The notes beneath the pieces are model-generated. The model ran no database searches, was not told the origin of the DNA, and saw only the letters and a list, made by a program, of their open reading frames with translations. From Actinoplanes oblitus (GTDB lineage: Bacteria > Actinomycetota > Actinomycetes > Mycobacteriales > Micromonosporaceae): DNA of 64,000 nucleotides. Positions within the stretch are counted from its first letter, which is position 1; each line of letters begins with the position of its first letter. Location of the stretch: NCBI RefSeq assembly GCF_030252345.1, contig NZ_CP126980.1, positions 5,657,501 to 5,721,500 of the forward strand. Direction: 5' to 3'. Below, one piece after another: positions 16,857 through 24,733 of this stretch. A program made the position numbers and the translations under genes.

Positions 16857-18815
16857 TCAACTCCTGGACGACGAGGGATCGACGGACGGCGGGGAGGCAT
16901 CGTCAGCCCGGGACGGGGGCGAATCGGCGACCGGGGAGGACGGCTCGCCGGTGGCGTCGATCACGGCGAGGACGTCACCGGCGGCGACCTGCCGCCCGAC
17001 GACCGCGCTCAGCGAGGCCACCAGCCCATCCCCCGGAGCGGTCAGCGTCTGCTGCATCTTCATGGCCTCCAGGACCACGACCGGATCCCCTGCCGCCACC
17101 GCCTGACCGGGTTCCACGTGCACCGCCACCACCAGCCCCGGCATGGCGGCCAGGAGCGATCCGGCGGCCAGTTTCCCCGCCGGATCGGTGAAGAGCGGTA
17201 CGTCTCGCAGGTCGAACGACCCGCCCGGCCCGTCCACGTCCACCCCGCCGTCGACCACGCTCACCCGGTAGCTCTCCCGGACCCCGTGATCGTCCAGGAC
17301 CACCCGGTCCCCGTCGGCGGCGAGCACGCTCACCCCGGGCAGCCAGGACGACTCCAGCCGGCCACCCCGCGACCGGTAGCCGACCGCGTACTCGACAGGC
17401 CCGCGCCGATAGGTCCGCACCCGCTGCTGGCTGGGCACGTTGCGCCAGGCCGCCGGGATCCGCGCCTGGACGTTCCCGGACACCGCGGTCCGGACCGCCG
17501 ATCCCACCGCCGCCGCGAGAGCCGCTTTCCGGACCGCGTGGTCCTCACCGCCGTCGATCCAGTCGGCGAGCCGGCGGTCCAGCAGCGCGGTGTCCACCCG
17601 ACCGGCCACGAAATCGTCGTCCCGCACTATCGCGCGCAGCAGATCCAGGTTCGTGGTGAGTCCGTGGATCACTCCGCGCCGCAGGGCGTCGCCGAGCAGC
17701 CGGATCGCCGACCCCCGGTCGGGCCCATACGCCACGATCTTGGCGAGCATCGCGTCGTACCGGATGCCGACCTCGCTTCCGGCCGCCACGCCGGCATCCA
17801 CCCGTACGCCGGGGGTGTCGAAGTCGAAGGCGCGGATCCGGCCGGTCTGCGGGGCGAAGTCACTCGCCGGGTCCTCCGCGTAGAGGCGAGCCTCGATGGC
17901 GTGGCCGGTCGGAGGCGGCGGCGCGTCGCCCAGTTCCCGGCCCTCGGCGATGGCCAGCTGCCAGGCGACCAGATCGAGACCGGTCACCGCCTCGGTGACC
18001 GGGTGCTCCACCTGGAGGCGGGTGTTCATCTCCAGGAAGAAGATCCGATCGCCGTCGACGAGGAACTCGACGGTGCCGGCACCCTGGTAGTCCACCGCCT
18101 CGGCGGCGTTGCGCGCGTGCCGGTGCAGCGCCGCCCGGGTCTGGTCGGACAGCCCGAACGCCGGCGCCTCCTCGATGATCTTCTGGTGCCGGCGCTGGAC
18201 CGAGCAGTCCCGATCGCCGACCACCCAGATGCGGCCGTGCTGGTCGCCGAGCACCTGCACCTCGACGTGCCGGGCCTGCGGCAGGTACGGCTCGGTGAAC
18301 ACGGTCCCGTCGCCGAACGCCGAACGGGCCTCGGCCTCGGCCGCCGCCAGCGCGGCCTCCAGTGCCCCCGCCTCGGTGACCACCCGCATGCCACGCCCTC
18401 CGCCACCGGCCGCCGCCTTGATCAACAGCGGGTAGGCGCCCCCTTCGAGGACCGGGACACCGGCCGCGGCGACCAGCTTCTTGGCACGGATCTTGTCGCC
18501 CATCGCCTCGATCGCGTCCGGGTCGGGACCGATCCAGATCAGCCCGGCGGCCAGCACGTCGCGGGCGAAGGCGGCGTTCTCGGAGAGGAAGCCGTAGCCG
18601 GGGTGGACGGCGTCGGCACCGGCCCGGCGCGCCGCCTCGATGATCTGGGCTCCGTGCAGGAAGGACTCGATCTCGACGGCGACGTCGGCTTGCCCGACAT
18701 GCAGGTCGGCGAGCTCGGCGTACACACCGACGGTCTCGATGCCGAGCGACCGGCAGGTCCGGAAGATCCGCAGGGCGATCTCCCCGCGGTTGGCAACCAG
18801 CAACTTACGGATCAC
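16857..18815 (-). CDS. Acyl-CoA carboxylase alpha subunit (biotin carboxylase + BCCP)
   Basis: A 652-residue fused subunit that carboxylates its own biotin with ATP and bicarbonate. Seen: N-terminal KLLVANRGEIALRIFR, ATP-grasp loop KAAAGGGGRGMRVV, active-site FLEMNTRLQVEHPVTE, and a C-terminal biotinyl domain with VLEAMKMQQ. Odd: between VPVLEGG and YPLLIKAAAG about twenty residues usual in this family are absent, which could affect the hinge of the ATP lid. ATGA overlap with the upstream beta-subunit gene. Partner of the carboxyltransferase for a branched acyl-CoA. Confidence 0.92.
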   Translation of the reverse strand: MIRKLLVANRGEIALRIFRTCRSLGIETVGVYAELADLHVGQADVAVEIESFLHGAQIIEAARRAGADAVHPGYGFLSENAAFARDVLAAGLIWIGPDPDAIEAMGDKIRAKKLVAAAGVPVLEGGAYPLLIKAAAGGGGRGMRVVTEAGALEAALAAAEAEARSAFGDGTVFTEPYLPQARHVEVQVLGDQHGRIWVVGDRDCSVQRRHQKIIEEAPAFGLSDQTRAALHRHARNAAEAVDYQGAGTVEFLVDGDRIFFLEMNTRLQVEHPVTEAVTGLDLVAWQLAIAEGRELGDAPPPPTGHAIEARLYAEDPASDFAPQTGRIRAFDFDTPGVRVDAGVAAGSEVGIRYDAMLAKIVAYGPDRGSAIRLLGDALRRGVIHGLTTNLDLLRAIVRDDDFVAGRVDTALLDRRLADWIDGGEDHAVRKAALAAAVGSAVRTAVSGNVQARIPAAWRNVPSQQRVRTYRRGPVEYAVGYRSRGGRLESSWLPGVSVLAADGDRVVLDDHGVRESYRVSVVDGGVDVDGPGGSFDLRDVPLFTDPAGKLAAGSLLAAMPGLVVAVHVEPGQAVAAGDPVVVLEAMKMQQTLTAPGDGLVASLSAVVGRQVAAGDVLAVIDATGEPSSPVADSPPSRADDASPPSVDPSSSRS

Positions 18816-20386
18816 AGCCGGAACACCCCATACCCCTGAGCACCCCGCACGGGCGCGTTGTGGATGACGGACAGGCAGATGCCGAGCACCGTCCGGGTGT
18901 CCCGGGGATCGATCACCCCGTCGTCGTAGAGCATCCCGGACGTGACGTACGCCAGCGACTCCCGCTCGATCTGCGCCTCGATCGCCGCCCGGGTCCGCGC
19001 GTCCGCCTCCTCGTCGAACGGCCGCCCGCTCGCCGCGGCCGCCTGCCGGGACACGATGGACACCACCCCGGCGAGCTGGGCCGGCCCCATCACCGCCGAT
19101 TTCGCCCCGGCCCAGCTGAACATGAACCGCGGATCGTAGGCACGCCCGCTCATCCCGTAGTTCCCGGCGCCGTACGACGCGCCCATCACTATCGACAGGT
19201 GCGGCACCGCCGAGTTCGACACCGCATTGATCATCTGGGCGCCGTGCTTGATGATCCCGCCCTGCTCGTAGTCCTTGCCGACCATGTAGCCGGTCGTGTT
19301 GTGCAGGAACAGCAGCGGTGTGTCGCTCTGGTTGGCCAGCTGGATGAACTGGCCGGCCTTCTGCGCCTCCTCGCTGAACAGCACGCCCTGCGCGTTCGCC
19401 AGGATCCCGATCGGGTAGCCGTGCAGCCGCGCCCAGCCGGTCACCAGGCTCGTCCCGTACAGCGGCTTGAACTCGTCGAACTCGCTTCCGTCGACGATCC
19501 TCGCGATCACGTCGCGCGGGTCGAACGGGATCTTGAGATCGGCCGGCACGATGCCGAGCAGTTCCTCGACGTCCAGGACCGGCTCCGGGTAATCGGTGGA
19601 CGGCGCCGGGCCGAGCTTGCGCCAGTTCAGCCGGCGCACGATCTGACGTCCGATCCGGATCGCGTCGTGCTCGTCAACAGCGAGGTAGTCGGCCAGCCCG
19701 GAGATCCGCGCGTGCATCTCCGCGCCGCCCAGCGACTCGTCGTCCGACTCCTCGCCGGTCGCCATCTTGACCAGCGGCGGCCCGCCGAGGAACACCTTCG
19801 CCCCGCCGGCCACCATCACCACGTAGTCGCTCATCCCGGGCACGTAGGCGCCGCCGGCCGTCGAGTTCCCGAACACCAGGGCGATCGTCGGGCGTCGATC
19901 GGCGCTCGCCTCGGTCAATCCCCGGAAATGCCTACCGCCCGGAATGAAGATGTCCTTCTGGGTGGGCAGATCGGCGCCACCGGACTCCACCAGGTTGATC
20001 GTCGGCAGCCGGTTCTCCGCGGCGATCTGCGCGGCCCGGAAGCTCTTCTTCAGCGTGACCGGATTGCTGGACCCGCCGCGCACCGTCGGATCGTTCGCGA
20101 CGATCATGCATTCGACGCCCTCGACTACGCCGAGCCCGGTCACCACCGAACCGCCGACCGCGAAATCGGTGCCCCAGCCGGCCAGGGGGCTCAACTCCAG
20201 GAACGCCGAGTCCGGATCGATCAGCAATTCGATCCGCTCGCGCGCCGTCATCTTCCCGCGCCCATGGTGGCGGTCGACGGCCTTCGGCCCGCCTCCGGCC
20301 AGGGCCTGGGCATGCTGCCGGTCCAGGTCCGCGACCCGCTCCAGCATCGCTTCCCGATTCTTCTGGTACGCCGGGGGCAGGCTCAT
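18812..20386 (-). CDS. Acyl-CoA carboxylase beta subunit (carboxyltransferase)
   Basis: A 524-residue carboxyltransferase that moves CO2 from biotin to acyl-CoA. It has both crotonase-like halves. The N-half carries ERIELLIDPDSAFLELSPLAG and the oxyanion-type GGAYVPGMSDYVVMV; the C-half carries LFLHNTTGYMVGKDYEQGGI and GASYGAGNYGMSGRAYDPRF. The latter resemble methylcrotonyl- or geranyl-CoA carboxylase beta chains more than propionyl-CoA ones. The ATG at 20386 overlaps the TGA of a 15-codon mini-ORF that is a duplicate of its own N-terminus. First enzyme gene after the AtuA-like gene. Confidence 0.92.
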   Translation of the reverse strand: MSLPPAYQKNREAMLERVADLDRQHAQALAGGGPKAVDRHHGRGKMTARERIELLIDPDSAFLELSPLAGWGTDFAVGGSVVTGLGVVEGVECMIVANDPTVRGGSSNPVTLKKSFRAAQIAAENRLPTINLVESGGADLPTQKDIFIPGGRHFRGLTEASADRRPTIALVFGNSTAGGAYVPGMSDYVVMVAGGAKVFLGGPPLVKMATGEESDDESLGGAEMHARISGLADYLAVDEHDAIRIGRQIVRRLNWRKLGPAPSTDYPEPVLDVEELLGIVPADLKIPFDPRDVIARIVDGSEFDEFKPLYGTSLVTGWARLHGYPIGILANAQGVLFSEEAQKAGQFIQLANQSDTPLLFLHNTTGYMVGKDYEQGGIIKHGAQMINAVSNSAVPHLSIVMGASYGAGNYGMSGRAYDPRFMFSWAGAKSAVMGPAQLAGVVSIVSRQAAAASGRPFDEEADARTRAAIEAQIERESLAYVTSGMLYDDGVIDPRDTRTVLGICLSVIHNAPVRGAQGYGVFRL

Positions 20387-20465
20387 TTCCGCATCCCGGC
20401 GTCTTTTCGGTACGTCAGCGGCAGGCTCACTCCGGCATTCCCCGCATTCTTTCGGTACGTCATCC
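20383..20465 (-). repeat. Tandem duplication of the carboxyltransferase start region with mini-ORF
   Basis: Reading the minus strand, a unit of about 42 bases containing GACGTACCGAAA and TGAGCCTGCC occurs twice upstream of the start and once, decayed, inside the gene. The middle copy makes a GTG frame (20430-20383) encoding MSLPLTYRKDAGMRK. It resembles the true N-terminus MSLPPAYQKNREAM, and its TGA overlaps the true ATG. The mini-ORF may couple translation from the AtuA-like gene to the carboxyltransferase. Confidence 0.65.
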
Positions 20466-22322
20466 GAGCAGTTCCGTGGGTATGTCGGCGGTCCGGGCGC
20501 GCAGCCATTCGCCGACCGCCTTGGCCTGGGGGTCGAATCGGGTGGACGCGGCCACCCCGTCACCGAGCAGCCCCTCGATGACGATGTTCAGCGCGGCCAG
20601 CCGGGGCAGTCGATGCACTGTCAGGTCGAGCCCGGCCGCCTCCGGGAGCAGCGCCCGCACCCGGTCGGCGTCCAGCCACCCGGCCAGCCATTCATAGGCG
20701 TCCCGCCGGTGCGGGTGCTCGGCCGGCACCCAGACTCCGACGTTCGCCGTCCCGCCCTTGTCGCCCGAACGCGCGTACACGAGCCGGCCCAGCGGCACCG
20801 CCGTAGTCCCTCGGCTGGCCCGCACGGTGGTATCCGGAGACGGGACACCACCACCAGCACCAGCCGCCGAACCCGAGCTGGACGCCACGGTGGCATCCCC
20901 GGGCGGGACACCACCACCAGCACCAGCCGCCGAACCCGAGCTGGCCCTCACGGTGGTGTCCCGGGGCGGGACACCACCATCAGGACCAGCCGCCGAACCC
21001 GAGCTGGACGCCACGGTGGTGTCCCGGGGCGGGACACCACCGTCGGGACCAGCCGCCGAAGGTGGGGTGATGTCGAGGCGGGTGCCGTCGGGGAGGACGG
21101 CGACGTGCGGCACCTCGGACTGCGGGAGGTAGGCGGCCTCGAAGACGCCGAACGGGGTGGCGGCGCTGGGCGGGGCGGTCACGTGGAAGCCCGGGTAGGA
21201 GGCGAGGGCCAGTTCGACGGCGGCGTTGCTGAACGCGCGGCCGACGACCTCCGGGTCCGGGTCCTTGACGTGACAGCGCAGGATCGCGGACGCCTCGGCC
21301 TGGGTGGCCGGGTCGGGACGGTCGGTGCGGGCCAGGTCCCAGGTCAGCTCGGCGGGCCGGGTGGTCAGGGCCGCTGCGAGCTGCCGCCGGACCCAGGCCG
21401 CCTTCTGCTCGATGTCGAGTCCGGTGAGGACGAACGAGACGGAGTTGCGGTACCCGCCCAGCCGGTTGATCCCCACCTTGGTGGTGCTGGGCGGGGCCGC
21501 ACCGCGTACGCCGAAGATCTTGACCTGGTCCGGAGCGTCCTGGACCAGGTGGACGGTGTCGAGGCGGGCGGTGACGTCGGGGTGGAGATAGCCCGGCGAG
21601 TCGATCTCGTAGACGAGCTGGGCGGTGACCGTGTCGACGGTGACGGCGCCACCGTGGGCGGGGTGCTTGGTGATCCGGACCGTGCCGTCCGCGTCGATCT
21701 CGGCGATCGGGAAGCCCAGTGGGCGGCTCAGGTCGAGCCGGGTGAAGCCGCTGAAGTTGCCGCCGGTGGCCTGCGTGCCGCACTCCAGTACGTGGCCGGC
21801 GACCACCCCGGCGGCGAGTTCGTCGAGGTCGTCGCGGGTCCAGCCGAACTCGGCGAGGGCCGGTCCGAGGGTGAGCGAGGCGTCGGTGACCCGGCCGGTG
21901 ACGACGATGTCGGCGCCGGCGCGGAGGGCTTCGGCGATGCCGAAGGCGCCGAGGTACGCGTTGGCCGTGATCGCCCCCGGCCAGGCGAGCTGGTCGCCCT
22001 CGACGTGGGCGACGGTGAGGTCGGGGGCGAGGGCGCGGATCGCCCGGGCCAGGGCGGCCGGGTTGAGCCCACCGGCGTTGCTGACGATCCGGACATCGCT
22101 CGACCTGATCGTGTCGAGGCAGTCGGCGACCTGGTGCCGGAACGTCTTGGCGTAGCCCAGATCCGGGTCCTTCTGGCGATCCCGGCCCAGGATGAGCATG
22201 GTCAGCTCGGCCAGGTAGTCACCGGTCAGATAGTCGAGCGGGCCGCCGTCGAGCATCTCGCGCATGGCCGAGAGCCGGTCGCCGTAGAAACCGGAGCAGT
22301 TGCCGACGCGGATCGTTCGCAC
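20460..22322 (-). CDS. Acyclic terpene utilization AtuA-like protein with repeat insertion
   Basis: A 620-residue AtuA (DUF1446) family protein. The N-terminal catalytic-like domain holds VGNCSGFYGDRLSAMREML, VSNAGGLNPAALARAI and VTGRVTDASL. A C-terminal AtuA-like domain of about 110 residues begins at VPLGRLVYARSGDKGG. Between them, about residues 420-503 are four 21-residue copies of SAAGPDGGVPPRDTTVxASSG, encoded by the 63-bp palindromic repeat; the family normally has only a short linker. GTG at 22322 follows GGGGAG. Role in the pathway is presumed (a hydratase-like or assisting step); the biochemistry is not settled. First enzyme gene of the operon. Confidence 0.88.
   Translation of the reverse strand: MRTIRVGNCSGFYGDRLSAMREMLDGGPLDYLTGDYLAELTMLILGRDRQKDPDLGYAKTFRHQVADCLDTIRSSDVRIVSNAGGLNPAALARAIRALAPDLTVAHVEGDQLAWPGAITANAYLGAFGIAEALRAGADIVVTGRVTDASLTLGPALAEFGWTRDDLDELAAGVVAGHVLECGTQATGGNFSGFTRLDLSRPLGFPIAEIDADGTVRITKHPAHGGAVTVDTVTAQLVYEIDSPGYLHPDVTARLDTVHLVQDAPDQVKIFGVRGAAPPSTTKVGINRLGGYRNSVSFVLTGLDIEQKAAWVRRQLAAALTTRPAELTWDLARTDRPDPATQAEASAILRCHVKDPDPEVVGRAFSNAAVELALASYPGFHVTAPPSAATPFGVFEAAYLPQSEVPHVAVLPDGTRLDITPPSAAGPDGGVPPRDTTVASSSGSAAGPDGGVPPRDTTVRASSGSAAGAGGGVPPGDATVASSSGSAAGAGGGVPSPDTTVRASRGTTAVPLGRLVYARSGDKGGTANVGVWVPAEHPHRRDAYEWLAGWLDADRVRALLPEAAGLDLTVHRLPRLAALNIVIEGLLGDGVAASTRFDPQAKAVGEWLRARTADIPTELLG
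20814..21065. repeat. Four in-frame copies of a 63-bp palindromic repeat
   Basis: Copies start at 20814, 20877, 20940 and 21003, exactly 63 bases apart. Copies three and four each contain a perfect hairpin: GGTGGTGTCCCG, loop GGG, CGGGACACCACC (20952-20978 and 21015-21041). Copy one has one arm mismatch and copy two is more worn. Because 63 is a multiple of three the reading frame of the host gene is kept. The same family occurs at 15262-15450. Confidence 0.9.
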
Positions 22323-22388
22323 GCCGCTCTCCCCACTCGCCCGGCCGCCGGCTCGATGCCCTCGCCGGCGGCACATGTGATGGGGGCC

Positions 22389-22416
22389 ACGTTAGGCAAT
22401 CTGACAAAATTGTCAA
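22389..22416 (-). promoter_or_regulatory. Promoter and TetR-type operator of the catabolic operon
   Basis: On the minus strand TTGACA (22416-22411) and TAACGT (22394-22389) are separated by 16 bases. They make a good -35/-10 pair reading towards the AtuA-like gene. The -35 overlaps the dyad TGACAA-AA-TTGTCA (22402-22415), a likely binding site for the adjacent TetR regulator. The dyad also covers the TetR stop codon. Function inferred from arrangement. Confidence 0.6.
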
Positions 22417-23054
22417 GGACGGCCGCGCAGGCCGATCGCCGCGGCCCACAGCTTCGACATGTGGTTGACCACCTCGTCCTCGTCGAGCGGCTCGCGCAGC
22501 GAGTAGATGACGTGCGCCATCTGCTCGACCATGGCGCCCAGCACGATCGCGGTCAGCCGGGGGTCGAGCTCCGGGTCGGCCAGGCCCGCCTCCTGCAGGC
22601 GGCGCAGGCCCTCGGCGCCCCGCCGCACGTAGAGCTCGCGGACCTCCAGGAGCAGCCGCCGCAGCGTGTCGTCGGAGTCGGCACCCTGCTCGACCAGGCG
22701 CAACACCCGGGAGGCGGTGCGCCAGGCCCGCAGGTAGCCCCGGTTCGACTCGACGATCCGGGTGTACGGATCGTCGGCGGTCGCCGGACCCACCAGGCTC
22801 TCGGTGAACATCTCCTCGGCGACCGTCCGGACGATCAGGCGCAGCAGATCGTCCTTGGACTCGAAGTAGGTGTAGAACGTCCCGTAGGAGACCCCGGCAG
22901 CCTGCGCCACCTGCTCCGGCGTGAAAGCCGGCCAGCCCCGGGTCTCCAGCAGCCGCCGGCCGGCCGCCAGCAGCGCGTCCCGCGTCCGGCGCCCACGGGC
23001 GGTGACCGGCGCGGTCGGCGCGGGGTTGGTGCGTGATCGGCCCATGGCGACCAT
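22413..23054 (-). CDS. TetR family transcriptional regulator
   Basis: A 213-residue regulator. The N-terminal HTH reads TRDALLAAGRRLLETRGWPA, then TPEQVAQAAGVSYGTFYTYF with the typical TFY-YFxSKDDLL motif. The C-terminal ligand domain is helical. It lies immediately upstream of and in line with the AtuA-like operon; a dyad at its own stop codon overlaps the operon promoter. It probably represses the operon and responds to an acyl-CoA. Start taken at ATG 23054, five bases after GGGAG; ATG 23045 is an alternative. Confidence 0.87.
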   Translation of the reverse strand: MVAMGRSRTNPAPTAPVTARGRRTRDALLAAGRRLLETRGWPAFTPEQVAQAAGVSYGTFYTYFESKDDLLRLIVRTVAEEMFTESLVGPATADDPYTRIVESNRGYLRAWRTASRVLRLVEQGADSDDTLRRLLLEVRELYVRRGAEGLRRLQEAGLADPELDPRLTAIVLGAMVEQMAHVIYSLREPLDEDEVVNHMSKLWAAAIGLRGRP

Positions 23055-23100
23055 CATCGCTCCCCATCGAGGGCCGGCGCTCCGTACCGCGGTCACGCCG

Positions 23101-23832
23101 TCATCGAGGGGCGAACGGGCCGAAGACCACCGGGACACCCGGCGAGTAGAGGACGCTTACCGGCGGCGTGTCGATGCCCGGCAGGCAGGCGGCCGCCAGC
23201 AGGGAGTCGTCGAGGTCGAGCAGCTCGGCCCGGTGCAACGGCCAGCGCGGGTGGTCGTTGGCCAGGTGCCGGGTCCGGCCCCAGGCGCGGGTGTGCAGAC
23301 CCCACCGCGCCGTCAGGAAATGCTCCAGCGGCGTCGGCTCGGCGATCGGCTCACCGACCCGGATCCGGATCCGGGTGGCCGCGCCGCGCGGGCCGGGCCA
23401 GCGACGCCGGGAGACGTAGGCGAGTTCGTCACCCCGGCGGGTCAGTCGCATCCGGGCCCACATGTACGGCAGGCGCAGACCCGCCCGCGCGACCAGCACC
23501 GGGACCAGCCGTTCCGCCTCCAGCGACCGGAACACCACCGCCCGCCGGCCCTCGGCGTCGACGCTGTAGAGCCGGACGTTCGTCTCGCAGAACGTGCCCA
23601 GATACGGAACGGCGGGTCCGCCCAGGAACCCGATCCGCTCCATCCGGAACCCGATCAGCCCGGCATAGGTCACGCCGTCGAGCACGTCCGGCACCGTGCC
23701 CGGCGGCAGCAGCGGCGCGACCCGCTCCGGGTCCACCGGCCAGTGCAGGAAGGCCAGGTCGGTCCAGCGCTGCCCGAGCACGGCCCGGGCCACCGGCCGC
23801 ACCGTCTCCGTGGTGATCTCCTCGACGCTCAC
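23101..23832 (-). CDS. DUF2071 (YqjF-like) family protein
   Basis: A 243-residue protein with the DUF2071 pattern: LGQRWTDLAFLHWPVDPERV, LLPPGTVPDVLDGVTYAGLI, VPYLGTFCETNVRLYSVD and the C-terminal LTARWGLHTRAWGRTRH. The fold is related to acetoacetate decarboxylase-like beta barrels; no function is established. GTG at 23832 follows GGAAGG closely. No operon partner; convergent genes are not present on either side. It lies just upstream of the TetR gene on the same strand. Confidence 0.8.
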   Translation of the reverse strand: MSVEEITTETVRPVARAVLGQRWTDLAFLHWPVDPERVAPLLPPGTVPDVLDGVTYAGLIGFRMERIGFLGGPAVPYLGTFCETNVRLYSVDAEGRRAVVFRSLEAERLVPVLVARAGLRLPYMWARMRLTRRGDELAYVSRRRWPGPRGAATRIRIRVGEPIAEPTPLEHFLTARWGLHTRAWGRTRHLANDHPRWPLHRAELLDLDDSLLAAACLPGIDTPPVSVLYSPGVPVVFGPFAPR

Positions 23833-24025
23833 CCTTCCAGGATCACACCTGGTCGGAAGCGGGCCCGGACCGCCCGGGCCGGCCGGAAGCGGCTCGGCCG
23901 GGCCGGGCGACGTCGCCACGAACGGGCCTTTCGGCCCCTACAAGCCGGGCTGTGGTCGGCGGAAGATGGCAATGGGGCGGATTCGTACCGCTTCCCATCG
24001 GTCGAGAAACCGTGGGGTGATCACT

Positions 24026-24541
24026 GTGCGTAGCACGATCTCCGGTAACCAGCTCGATTGTCTTGCCGCGGCGGTCAGCCTCCGGCTGCCGCCAGGGGCG
24101 AGACGGGCGATGCGGACAGACGCCTTCCATGGCGCGGTCGACATCATCGGTACGGCGGATCGCCCCGGTCACGTCGTCGCGGCGGCCATCGCCGACGACG
24201 ACGCCCGGCACACCGTGCTGGAGTACGCCGCCGAGCGGGCCCGCGACCTGGGCCTGCCGCTGCGCGTGGTGCACGTCTGGGACGGCCACCGGAGATATCC
24301 CGACCTGCTGCTGGACGCCGCCCTCTACGACGACCTGGACGCTACCACGGCGGCGGGCGCCGAGCGGGAGATCTGCCACGACCGGCATCCCGCGCACGCG
24401 CTGTCCGCGGTGAGCCGGGACGCCGCGCTGATGGTGGTGGCGGCGACCGGCGACCCGGGAGCGTCACATCCGCTGGGCGCGACGACGGCCGGATTGATCG
24501 GGCACACCGCCTGCCCCCTGACGATTGTGCTGCCCACCTGA
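24026..24541 (+). CDS. Universal stress protein-like protein
   Basis: A 171-residue protein. From about residue 45 it shows a USP-like Rossmann core: VAAAIADDDARHTVLEYAAE, LPLRVVHVWDG, then ALSAVSRDAALMVVAATG and the nucleotide-loop-like PLGATTAGLIGHTACPLTIV, matching the family's GS....l..a.cPV. pattern. About 40 unusual residues precede it. The GTG at 24026 is eight bases after GGGG; another GTG nine bases earlier is possible. The role in stress signalling is family-level only. Confidence 0.72.
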   Translation: MRSTISGNQLDCLAAAVSLRLPPGARRAMRTDAFHGAVDIIGTADRPGHVVAAAIADDDARHTVLEYAAERARDLGLPLRVVHVWDGHRRYPDLLLDAALYDDLDATTAAGAEREICHDRHPAHALSAVSRDAALMVVAATGDPGASHPLGATTAGLIGHTACPLTIVLPT

Positions 24542-24733
24542 TCGCGACGGACCGGACGGCCCGCTTCCCCGCGAAGCGGGCCGGCACCGGTCGACAGCCG
24601 ATCCAGCCCGGGGCGGCCCACCGGGTCCGGCGGGCCGCTCCGGGACGACGGTGGCCACGACGCACCTGATCGCCAGCGGTTGATCACCGCTCCTGGCGGC
24701 AACGTAGAACCCGGCGACGGCACGACGAACGAT
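24542..24733. other. Spacer between convergent genes
   Basis: It contains a short imperfect inverted repeat (GCCCGCTTCCCCGCGAAGCGGGCC, 24559-24582: arms GCCCGCTTC and GAAGCGGGC) starting 18 bases after the stress-protein stop, probably its terminator. The rest shows nothing recognisable. Confidence 0.5.

Noticed and set aside
19944..23036. Plus-strand frame of 1030 codons
   Set aside because: Antisense to the AtuA-like, TetR and carboxyltransferase genes, which have full family motifs. The frame stays open because of GC-rich codon bias.
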